A stretch of 64,000 nt of DNA from Brachypodius melanocephalos (lineage: Eukaryota; Chordata; Aves; Passeriformes; Pycnonotidae): the NCBI GenBank assembly GCA_013398615.1, contig VZSR01002395.1:10252-74251 (forward strand), written 5' to 3'. This document shows, piece after piece, positions 36,501 to 46,722 of this stretch. The notes beneath the pieces are model-generated. The model was not told the origin of the DNA. It was given only the letters and a program-made list of their open reading frames with translations, and did no database searches. Both the position numbers and the translations under genes were made by a program. The number at the start of each line of letters is the position of its first letter. The stretch's first letter is position 1.

Positions 36501-39500
36501 ATCTTGCAAGAGTAGAAATCATTATCATCAGTCTTCAGGCTCTGAGAAAGGAAAATAATCTGCTACGTCAGCTTATCCAAGTCTTTTGGCGTTCCTGAAA
36601 CTGCATCAGGGATCCATCACACTGCTATCTTGTTTCATCCCCATTCTCAAGCAGTGAATCCCTGCCTCTTTGGGAGAGACTAAAGTAGGAAATAAAGGGT
36701 TAGTTAGGAACACATCTGCTGTAAATAAAATTTCCTTGAAACTTGAGCAAATATAGGTGCAAGTTGAAGTTGTTCAAGCAAGAACAGTTAAAGTCCTTGC
36801 TTTAATCTGAGCTGTTGGCCCCAGTCAAAATGTAACTGCAGTCAGTAACATCAGCTTCACTTGCTGCTGCTGAGCTGTGCCTGCTGCCAGTAAGCCTCTT
36901 TCTGTGTTACGGGTAGTGCCTGAGAGGGGGAGAATATTTATAAACTCCACAGGAAGAAAGATGCATCAACACAGTAAGTTAGAACTAACCCTTATCTCAA
37001 ATATACTGTATCCTTGAGTAAATCAGTATGAACTAGTTTGGAAGGTATCACTGCTTAGTGAAAGCAGGAAAAAAAAAAGCTAGGTACTTTAATCACTTAG
37101 AATGGTCTCCTGGTAGCAGATTTGTAGTCAGATATTTTCCTTATAAAAATCAATACACTGTAGGCATTGTACCCTATTCCATAATAGCGTGAGTTTTATT
37201 TGTTCTGGAAACTGTGCTCGTCATCAGAAGGCCACTAAATAAATGAAGATGTACTGCTGGAAGATATGAATTTGCATCAGTGCTTTTCCAGAGCTGTTTG
37301 GGAGCCAGGCAGTCTGCTTTTGGAAAAGGATAGTGATGCTTTGAGCAGCTTTGTCCATTGACACTTTTGCCCATTTGCATTACACCAGTGACTCAGATCA
37401 GGTCAGGTTACAAATGTACTAAAATTATTTCCAGGCCATAATTGAACCTTGTACCTCCCGACCAGACTGTTAAGCACAGGTGCTCAGGTGATCAGGTGAT
37501 CTGTATCATGAAATTATTTACTGGTTGTTAAACCTGCCAACTCTTTTCTTTCTTAATGAATGACCCTAGCTTCCCCTTGCCTGTTTGGACATCACCACAT
37601 TCACACCTTTGCTGGTGATATCCTTCATTTCAGCTGCTCCCATGGTCTGTAAATATCTCCTGAGGTGCTGCCCTGTGACCAGTCTGCCTGGGTTATCAAG
37701 GAAGGAGGGGCAGAAAATCAACAGTGCCGTTTCCAGATGGATGGCATTCCTTGTGAAGATGCACCAAAGCAAGTAAGAGGTGGAGTCTAAAGGGAAAAGT
37801 ATGACAAAGCGGTGACGAGGGACTTGAACCTCAACGTCAGTCAGAAACCTCTTCCTGTATCTCAGGCCATGTCTCACCAGTGCGTCCCTCCCTTCCCTGT
37901 CACCCTTGTTTAGCATCTCGGTGGCTGCAGGTTAAGTTGGATCCGATTCTGTGGAAAACAAATCCACCAAAAAAGAGAACAGTTTCCTGCCTGACCAGCT
38001 TGCTCATCCAGCTCCACAGCAGCTGCACAACTGCTAAATCAGATGCAAGAGCAGTGATGGACAGGCAGGGAGTGGGGGAGTGTGACAATGTGACTGTCCC
38101 ACTTCTTGGGAAAGCAGCTGTTCTTGGTGCGTCAGACCACAGCGTAACACGAGGGACACGTCTTTCGTTTGTGTGAGCAGAATTCCCTGAATCCATGCAG
38201 CTAGCAACACCCAATGGAAAGCTCACTGAAGACTGCTGATGCTGTCCCAGCACAGGCATATCCTGTGCCCTGTCATACCCCTGGTGTGGTGGGACTGGGG
38301 AGGATGTGACCAAGCAGCTGTCACCCAGCTGGTGATGTCACTCCAGGTCCTTTGATACATATGTTAACAGCATGTTGACATTTTAAAAAGCTGCCCCAAT
38401 GTGGCTGGTTTTGGTAAATTGCTATTAAAATAACCCTGTTTATTCATTTGTGGTTATGTCAGTTCTGCAAGTGACTTGTTCCCGGAAAAAATAATTTGAG
38501 CCTTACTAAGTCCCACAGGCACAAGCTATACATTGTTGTCAGCAAAGCAGCAAGACAACTGCATTATTTCTATCCCAGTGCAAGCTCCCCTTGATCTGAA
38601 GGGGGAAATATTTCCTATCTGCTGGCAATCTGCTGTCAGCTGCACCCATGCTTCCTTAGTGACAGTTCTTCCACACTCCTCTGCTGTCTGTGCCACTCAG
38701 ACCCCCATGCAAATCCTGAAGCTGATAAGTTCTTTGCTTGAAAATAATACTTTGTTCCCCTCATCTTTCTTTGTTTCTGGTGGCATCAATTCCTGGTCCT
38801 CTGATTGTCACCAGCAGCACCTGTCTGAGCCCACGCCTCCCCACCAGGCATCTGCAGGGCAGTGCTCCACCATCCTGTGCTTACTCAGAGGAGCTGCTGC
38901 TGTCTTTTGTTGTTATTTCCTAACTTGTTGCCTTGTTAATGACTTCCATCATTGTTACTCACTTATTATTTCCTAGTGGAAAACATATTCCACAGGAACT
39001 CCTCTCCGAGTCCTTGCTAATCCTACCTGTTCATGTGGGAATGGGATGACTCCAGTCCTGAGCCTGACCTGAAACGTTCACTCAGTGGTGATTCATGGGG
39101 CTGAAGCAAGAGCTTGGCAGGTTGTTCCCCTCACTAGTGGCCAGCCATCCTTGGCAATGTCCTGTTTTGACCATGCTGCCAGCCACGTGGCTGGCTTGGC
39201 GGGAATGCTCTGTCTTCCCTAGGGAAGTCACTTCCTGTGCCAGATGTCCTTCTCTTCAGTCCCAGTGCTCCTGCAATTAGGCTAGGCTGCTGGGCTGGAG
39301 TCATACTCCTGTTCTAAGAGCATACCAGAGACTGCTGCAGGGGTGTTTCAGAGAGACACAATCCTCTGGGATTTCTAGGTGCTGTCTTTAGGAGCTGGCT
39401 ATTACAACCTCATTATGGGTATAATCCCTGTTTCGCTGTTTTAGTTATACTGCATTAACTGAGATTTTCTCGATGCTCTAGATTGGTATAATTGCCCTGC

Positions 39501-42500
39501 ACAAATCTGAGGATCTGTATTTAATATTTCCTAATATATCATTCTAGCTCTTACGTACATTCCTTAACTAACAATCAATGATTTGGTTTCCCTCTCTCTA
39601 TCACAGAGTAAGGCTATTGGGATGAACCAGGGATGTCCAGCCCCTTGGTTAGAGGAAGCTGGAGAAGGGCTCTGGTTATCTCTGGATGCAGCACTCCTGG
39701 TCAGGTGGGCAATGGTAAGCTGGTTTTCCCTCTGCAGACTCTTAACTCTGCACAGGGCAGAAGTTCTGCAATGTGCTGGTGTTATTTGGCACCAGATCCA
39801 ACACCGTGCTCAAACACATGATGAACATTGTAAAAGACAGACTTTGCTCAAGTAGGCTTTATGTAATAATTAGTCTGGGTTAAATACAGCAGGCATGTTG
39901 CAGGACAGGTGCATTAGCCAGGATGTGGGCTACAAATCACGTAGTTGCTTCTTGGTGCTTTTTTTGGTACTAGGCAATGTCATTAGTTTTTTGCCCTGAT
40001 AAATGTTTGGTTTTCTCACAGGAATGAAATTACTGAAAGAGACTAACTGTAGTGTCCAGTAGAGGTGATAAAGAAACATATTTCTTCCTATTCCAGCCAT
40101 GGAAAGGGAAGGCAGGTGAAATTCCCTTTCAGGAGGTTCTCCAAAAATCAGCAGCCTTGAGGAAAAAAATACAAAGAGATTTGCTAAAGTTCTTGCATGT
40201 GAGGTATAGGTACCTCCTCCAAAAGTTACAGGGCAGGAGCAGACCAAGAGACCTTTCAGTATGCAAAGGCTGCTATGTTCCAGAGCACAGTGGGGTTTAT
40301 ACCACTGTGATATTTTTGTTTTTATAAGGAAACATACAAAAGGAGAAATCGTTCACAAGTGTGCTTGTGTTTTAGAACACCGTATTTCAGAAAAACTGTG
40401 GGCTCTCATATTTCCTCAAGACAGCTACCCAACCCCTTCTTATAGTCTTCTGCACAGCACTTCGTGTTTCCCTCTAAAAAAATTGAAGCCTTTATTGGGA
40501 ATATTCTGTATATTTGCAGTAGTGACCTATGCATTCACAGAGGCATTAGCCTGTTGGAACATGTGTAATCTCCACAGCATCACAGAGCTGCAGCCAGTGG
40601 GATCGTGCAGCTCTGTCACTCCACCCTCACTTACACAGAGCTCAGTGACTCTCCGTTATTGAAGTCACGGCTGATCTCTCCCTCGGCTCTCAACTGTGAC
40701 CCAATTACGCTGCACATTTATCTGGCCTTTTCGTCTTGAAGAGCTGCTGCTGCTGAGCAAGCTGACGTCTCCTTTTGAAAACAGAAGGACGCCGCTCCTA
40801 AAGCCAGGAGGCTGCAGGGGGGACAACGGACAAAAATGACATCTCAGTATGCCGATGGCACCGAAGGCGGCTGAAGAGTGCTGCTCTGCCCGGCAGGCGC
40901 TCCTCCCCGTGCGCCGACGCCTGGACCAAGCCCACAATAGGTATCTGGGACAAGAAAGAGCAGGAACCGAGCACAGGAGACAGCTCAGCTCTGCCAACAG
41001 CCGCGCTCGGACTGGGCAGGTGCCAGGCAGGGCAGCCACACCTGGCACAGAATCTCCCTGACTCAATACAGAGCCTGCTGAGAGCGGGGAGCCCTCCAAG
41101 GTCTGCACATGGTACAGCTGCGATGGCCCCAGAACCCCGGGGACAGCTCCCCCCCAGCACCTCCTCGCCTGCCAGGCTCAGCCCCACCAGTTCCAGCTGA
41201 TCCCAGCGAACCCGGTAATCCCATAGGCCTTTAAAAGCAATAGTCAAATCAAGAGGGTGCCAGCACAGCCCCTCTGCCGTGCTCCTGGTATTTCCATTTC
41301 CCTTGGTCACCCCCAAAGGCAGAGGGACACACTAGTTCATTAAACTGCCCACCCTGCTCCTGAATGTCTTTTCCATATTGGACAGCCGACTTTCCAAGCC
41401 CTGCAAATATCATAATAGTACCATATCCCCTGGAAGCCCAAAGGCAGGCTCGCATCCAAAAAGCTGCTGAGCTGTTTTCTAGTCTAAATCTGTAATGCAG
41501 AAATGCAGCTTATTCCATGAGATCCCAAGTGGGAAAACTGGCTGGGAGACATAAGTAGTAATTTATGTCAATTAGATTATCTTGAACGGAATATTTAATC
41601 TTTTTAATGGAACATGTTTTAATTGCTGCTTATGAGTACCTTGTAGCTGTTGGAAATTCTGATCTAAATGATTAGTTTAATGAAAGATTGCCAAAGGACT
41701 CACATTTGAAACTCCTACGTAAGGTTTAACAGTGGGACTGTTTTCCCTGGGCTGGCCAGCCCTCGATTCCCAGTAAGGACACTCAGGGTAATGCCAATTA
41801 GCACAGCTACAGAGCTCAATGCGGCAAATTGCTGAGAGTGTTCACCACATATCCACCACAAAAATGGGGTCATATGGACAGCGCAGGAACCTTCAGAAAA
41901 GGACATCTCCGTATTTGTGTCAGGGCCCTGAAGGCACTGATGGGTTTAACTTCCCTGACCAGTCCCTTCTGTACCCCCCACCTGCTGTCCATTGGAGGGG
42001 GCTCCATTTAATCTCAGCCTTGAGATACCTCTGTTTCCCCCTGAATGTTGCTGTAGGTGCAGCCTCCCCTACAGTTCTTGCTCCCAGAGGGATCAATATT
42101 CTACACTTCAGATAGGTCTGTCACCAGCCCTCTTTCTGACCTGTCTCTGGCGTGCACCTTACGTTGATGTAGAAGCCTTACTGCTCCCTGGCACATGTTA
42201 GCTGTGCCAGCTGAAGGAAGTTGAATTTGGGGTGCTATCCCAGCTTCTATCCCGGTCTCTTGAATCACAGTAACTTAAATCTGGACCAAAAAAAAAAAAA
42301 AAGAAAACAAAAAAAAACTCCAAAATCCCCATGAAGATCCTAAAACTATTTCTAAAGGTCACGTTTCTTCTCTGTTCAAGCTGCCAAATCACAAGGTCTC
42401 ATCCAAGAAACCCTTCCACACACATACATGTGTGCCTATACAGCTCTTTAAACCATCATTAGTGTCCCCTTTTCCAAAGTGAGAGCTGCAATTTCAAGTG

Positions 42501-44667
42501 GAGAAGCAGATTGATTGTACTTATACTCTGGTTTTATCTTTCAGCCACAATACACAAATCTGTGGAGCAAGATCCATTTGTTTACTGAATGGCATTGCTT
42601 TCCCATTCTCCTGGAGTGGTGAATCATCCTTGCTGCTGAGCTTGCCCTGCTCTGAGGCCCTCTCCAGTATTTACGCCAAAGAGCATTTTTTGATGAGGGT
42701 CAGCAGCCTTGGTGTTGTGGTTTAGAAGGTTAATTTACAAGTTGCCTCTTGGCAGTATGGGGGACTCTCCTTCAGCTTGCACTGTGCTGTGGCATCAGGG
42801 CAAGCCCTTCGAAACCCAAATTGTTGCTGCATGCAGTCAGTTGAAACTCCTGACCCGGTTTCTCAGAATCATGTGGTTAGCTTAAAAAATTAGATTTACT
42901 GTTTTTTTTTTTTTTTAAATTATTGTGTAGTCTTTGCATCAAGTTCTTGTTTGAGGAATTGCTAGAGATACTCCAGTTGCAATTTTGAATTTCTCTTCAT
43001 TGTCATGAAGGTGAGAGGTGTATATTTCTGTGATACACAACTAGGAAAACCCCTTGCCTCTAGCAGCTAAGAAAAACACCAATGATTGTGAGACTGTGGT
43101 TTAAAAACAGTGATATGTGAATAGTTAGAAGTTGCTGTTATTCTAGATTTGCTTGGGTGTTTCAGCAATTCCAGATCCTCAGACCTATGCACACTTATGA
43201 GGTGTGGTAGGATGGCATGGGCTGGCACTGACTTGATTGGGACCAGTCTGGGCTCACTGTTGGGCACCCACATGGGCAGATGCCCACTTCTCACTCCTCA
43301 GATTTTTGCAGCTTGTCTGTTCCCTGTCAGTGCTAGTCTTGTTTAAACATCTGTCCAGGTTCTGTGCTCCTTTGCAGCTATTCACCGAGATCCTTCTTAT
43401 TTTTCCACCTGGGCAGCTCCAGCCTGCATCCCAAATAGTGAATGTGGGCAGGAGCAGTTTTATAACCTGATGAAAGCTGAAAAGGGCACAGTGTTGTAGC
43501 GAGCTGCTGAGCAGCACCCACACCTTGGCCTGCAGGCCCCCAGTTCTGACACCCTCCCCTTGCTGTTCCCATGCCAGTCCTATCCCTGACATCACAGTGT
43601 GTTTGGCTGTGGGCAGCCTGGTGGGACTGGGAATATGTGAACATGGACGGGCTGTGGGGGAAGGAGCGTTTTATTATTTGCTGCCATTGGCTACTGATAC
43701 TAGAATACCGATTTTAACTGCAGCTGTAAGGCTGCCAGGGGTACAGAACCAGCATCTCTTAAAGAAATCGTTGGGGTTTTATTTCCACAGGAAGTGTTCA
43801 TAGAAATATCTCAGGTTCCAGCACTCCCAATGTGCCTGTAGTACCTTATTTTCTAGTGAAGCTTCTTCCTAGGAGTTGGGAAAACAGATTAAAAATGGAA
43901 AAGCAGCAATTGGAAGGAATGTTGTGTGTTGGATTTTAATAAAAAGATGGTTTCAATTTTTTTTTTTTCTGTTGATACACCAGGTTGTTTTGCTGCACAG
44001 CTTGGCCTTGGAGCCAGGCCTCCCTGTGCTGCAGACAGACTGTGCTACAGACTCAGCATGGCTTGGCTGCTTTTGCCAGCCCAGTGGCTTGATCTGTGGC
44101 AGCTGCAGAGCTGCCTGCACAGCCTTCCTAATGCTCAATACTCATGAGTCAGATTTTAAAAATACCCCAGGGCAGCCTTAGGCAGGGATGCCAGGATGCC
44201 CATTTAATTTCCTCTACATACTGCTCTATAAGTATTTCAGGTACCTGCTGAAACTAGAAATGTTTCCTTCCTTAAAAACAGACACCAGCAGTGGTTAACT
44301 ACCACATCCGAAATTGGCACGGTTGAATCTTCATGGAATTATTCCTGCCCCAGCTCTGAATCTTTAATAGATATACTTCTGGCTATTTTTATTATTTTGC
44401 TATATTACAAAAGCAATTATCAGCCCAAATCTGTTTCCCCTTGTTAGTAAAAAACCTCTGTCCAGGAAATTAATGGGATGAGTTTTTCTTGTGCTTTCTT
44501 TATGTGATTAGCAAATGTAGCTGTGTGAGAGCTAGCTCTCATGGCCTCAGCCACCTATGGCAAGGTGGGGCTGTACTAAAATTAATTTCTGTGCACAGAG
44601 ACAGTATAATAGACACATATATCTGTGGGTATATATGTATTCACTCCACTATATATAGAGTCCTCAT
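33573..44667. other. Intergenic sequence
   Basis: No gene supported. Small simple repeats occur: ACACC units at 35,085-35,105, an A-rich tract at 42,286-42,317 and poly(T) at 42,902-42,917. A GC-richer patch at 40,640-41,240 has TGACGTC (40,763-40,769) and a 147-codon minus-strand frame without recognisable domain; it may be regulatory. The 147-codon plus frame at 38,533-38,976 is likewise unrecognised. Confidence 0.55.
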
Positions 44668-44978
44668 GCAATCATAGACCACTTTGGGTTGGAAGAAGCC
44701 CAAAAGATGATCTAGTTCCAGCCCCCCTGCCACAGGTAGGGAACCTCCCACCAGACCAGGCTGCTCAAAGCCCTGTCTGACCTGGCCTTGAAAAGTTGCA
44801 GGGATGGGGCAGCCACAGCTTCTCTGGGCTACCTGGCCCAGTGCCTCTCCACCCTCACAGCAAAGCACTTCCTCCTAATATCTAATCTAATCCTACCTAC
44901 TCTGTTGGAATCCATTCCCCTTTTTCCTGTCACTCCATACTCTCGCGAAAAGTCCCTCTCCATCTTTCTTGTAGGTTC
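44668..44978 (-). mobile_element. CR1 LINE, 5'-truncated 3' end
   Basis: The plus strand begins with a form of the CR1 end motif (ATCATAGACCACTTTGGGTTGG) and continues through the usual phrases for the CR1 3' untranslated region, such as GATCTAGTTCCA and TCCCTCTCCATCTTTCTTGTAGG. This is the reverse complement of the element, so it points to the minus strand. Only about 310 bases remain, the normal 5'-truncated state. It lies about 780 bases beyond the RGS2 3' end, in the same orientation as the gene. Confidence 0.88.
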
Positions 44979-45756
44979 CTGTCCTGCAATATATCTATAT
45001 ACACATACAGACCTTAAGGAGTTGCTTTTGAACAGCTTTTGGATGTGCAATGCAACTAGAAAATACTGTAGTTAGAATTTTCTTGATGCTTGGAAAAGAG
45101 GAGTGTTACAGAAGTGACTGCTGTGGATATACATGAAACAAACAATTAAAGTTGTGAATGGAGCATTGGAGCAAAAATAGCCCAAGCCAAGATCTACGTA
45201 GACCTGAAATGCAGATGCCACAAAGTTAACTAGAGAGTGATTTGGGGAAAAAAAAATAGTACATAGAATAACAATGACCAGTAACTTGCCCCTGAGCAAC
45301 TGCCACCGGGGTGGGAGCCAAATGCCTTTATCGCGCTATTGCTTCCTCTGACTTTGCACAGATTTTGTGATACTAAAGTTGTCCTAAACCTTTTCTGAAG
45401 CAGAGGTCTTGGGCAGGAACAAGTGCAGTACTATGGCATCCTGTGACCTACAGCAGCACTGCTGCTCTGTTTGAATTGGCATAATGTGTGTCTTGCATGT
45501 CTTAGAGATTGGCTTCACAGATGTGTTGGGACAGAGGATGTGGCTGAACGTGTCTCCCTGTTAAGCTTTCAAACTCTGAAGGTTTTTATTCTGTTGATAA
45601 AAACCTAAACAGAAAAGTCACTTCATAGATTAAGAACTAACTGCTTTAAAATTAGCCCTATTAAGATCTCAACCAGGACCCATAGTCCCCATATTCTGGA
45701 GTTCAGTGCCAGACAGTGGGTACCTGTGTGTGCAACACAAATCAGGCAACAAAAGA
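44979..45756. other. Intergenic sequence beyond the RGS2 3' end
   Basis: Short spacer between the CR1 fragment and the RGS2 cleavage site. No gene or repeat recognised. Confidence 0.6.
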
Positions 45757-45780
45757 AGCTTTGTATCAAAATAGTTTATT
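45757..45780 (-). terminator. RGS2: RGS2 poly(A) signal and cleavage region
   Basis: AATAAA on the minus strand occupies 45,775-45,780. Cleavage is expected about 15-20 bases further on, near 45,757. A T/G-rich stretch at 45,720-45,752 (minus-strand reading) would be the downstream element. Confidence 0.8.
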
Positions 45781-46142
45781 AAAAACAATAAAACTTCACT
45801 GAAGCTTGCTGTCTTCAATAGAGAATTACAACATTGCGGCATTCAACACAATCTTAATCCACATATAAATATAATACTATACAGCTCCTGTTCACCTTGG
45901 CCAAGTTCTGCCCTCAGTCTGGCCCCACACAGCCCTGCTGACACAACCCAGCCCTGCATACTTTAGCTGCAGAACTTGTTCCTCTGGGAACAGCTATCCT
46001 ACCCCCTCCTCCCCTCACAGTCCTGTTACTGTGAGGAGGTTGCACAGAAACCCAGCACAGCTCTTGGCAGCTCCAGGCAGTAACAGAACCTGTGTGAGCA
46101 CACTCAGCCCAACACCAGCAACACTGGGAGATGTTTAGGAAA

Positions 46143-46151
46143 AATAAATAG
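46143..46151 (-). promoter_or_regulatory. RGS2: AU-rich instability element in RGS2 3' UTR
   Basis: The minus strand reads TATTTATTT, the core nonamer type bound by mRNA-decay factors. It lies about 380 bases past the stop codon. Function is inferred from the motif and from the known short life of RGS2 mRNA in other vertebrates. Confidence 0.5.
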
Positions 46152-46527
46152 GCAACCAATTACTCAAGTTCCCAGCAGTGCCCAAGTGCAGAGAGTAGCT
46201 TCTGTCCACAAGAAGGAAGCTCTGTCTGGACCTGCTGCACCTCTCCTTGGCTGTGACAGAAGGGCTCCTGCACAGCCACCTCTTGCTGCAGCACTGGCAG
46301 AGAAGGGCAGTGCCAGCAGCTGGCTGGCAGGCTTCTGTCATCTCCCCTGAGCACCCTCCAGCAGCATCACTGTGGGCCATCAGCTCTGCACCGAAGTCAG
46401 TATTTGTCCTTGCACCATGGCAAACAGAGTGCTCAGTGCTCCAGCCTTTTGGGTCAGGATGCTGCTCATGAGCTGTGGCTTGGCTTCCTCACCAGCCCAG
46501 AGGCTGCTTCTCCCTCCTCTCCATTGC

Positions 46528-46722
46528 TCATGTGCCCTGGGTTGCTCTGCTGATAGGTGTCTTCTTGCACAGTTCCTGGTAGAATTCAGATTCCAAAAAT
46601 CGCGGGTAGGAGTTATTCTCCATTAAGCTGTAAACTCTCCTCTGCGCAGCGCTGAAGCAGGTATGAGTGGCTTCCTGGATGTTCTGAGCAATCATGTTCT
46701 TGGTCTGGAAGTCTATGTTTAT
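46528..46722 (-). CDS. RGS2: RGS2 coding exon 5 and stop
   Basis: The acceptor TTTCAG precedes INIDFQTK. The exon codes residues 148-211 and ends in TGA at 46,528-46,530. It completes the RGS box with VYSLMENNSYPRFLESEFY, which holds the G-alpha contact residues Leu180, Asn184 and Arg188 and the selectivity residue Glu191. The short C-terminal tail after Lys201 differs most from mammals. Intron 4 is 378 bases. Confidence 0.98.
   Translation of the reverse strand: MNIDFQTKNMIAQNIQEATHTCFSAAQRRVYSLMENNSYPRFLESEFYQELCKKTPISRATQGT

Larger units (their letters stand above)
45757..46527 (-). other. RGS2: RGS2 3' untranslated region
   Basis: About 770 bases lie between the stop codon and the inferred cleavage site. 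The only AATAAA on the minus strand in this stretch is at 45,775-45,780, so I place the 3' end there. The region holds an AU-rich element (46,143-46,151) and a second ATTTA near 45,865, as expected for an unstable immediate-early type mRNA. The exact end is inferred. Confidence 0.75.

Noticed and set aside
37810..37840. A tRNA-like GACTTGAACC word
   Set aside because: No acceptor stem, anticodon arm or consistent A box around it; a lone B-box-like word is not a tRNA.
37566..37916. A 116-codon minus-strand frame with a plausible look
   Set aside because: No family could be named and codon pattern gives no support; treated as chance.
38533..38976. A 147-codon plus-strand frame
   Set aside because: Composition is Cys/Ser/His-rich without conserved pattern, and no retrocopy hallmark such as a poly(A) tail or target duplication is seen.
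40665..41108. A 147-codon minus-strand frame
   Set aside because: It lies in a GC-rich patch and has no recognisable domain; kept only as a possible regulatory or noncoding exon region.
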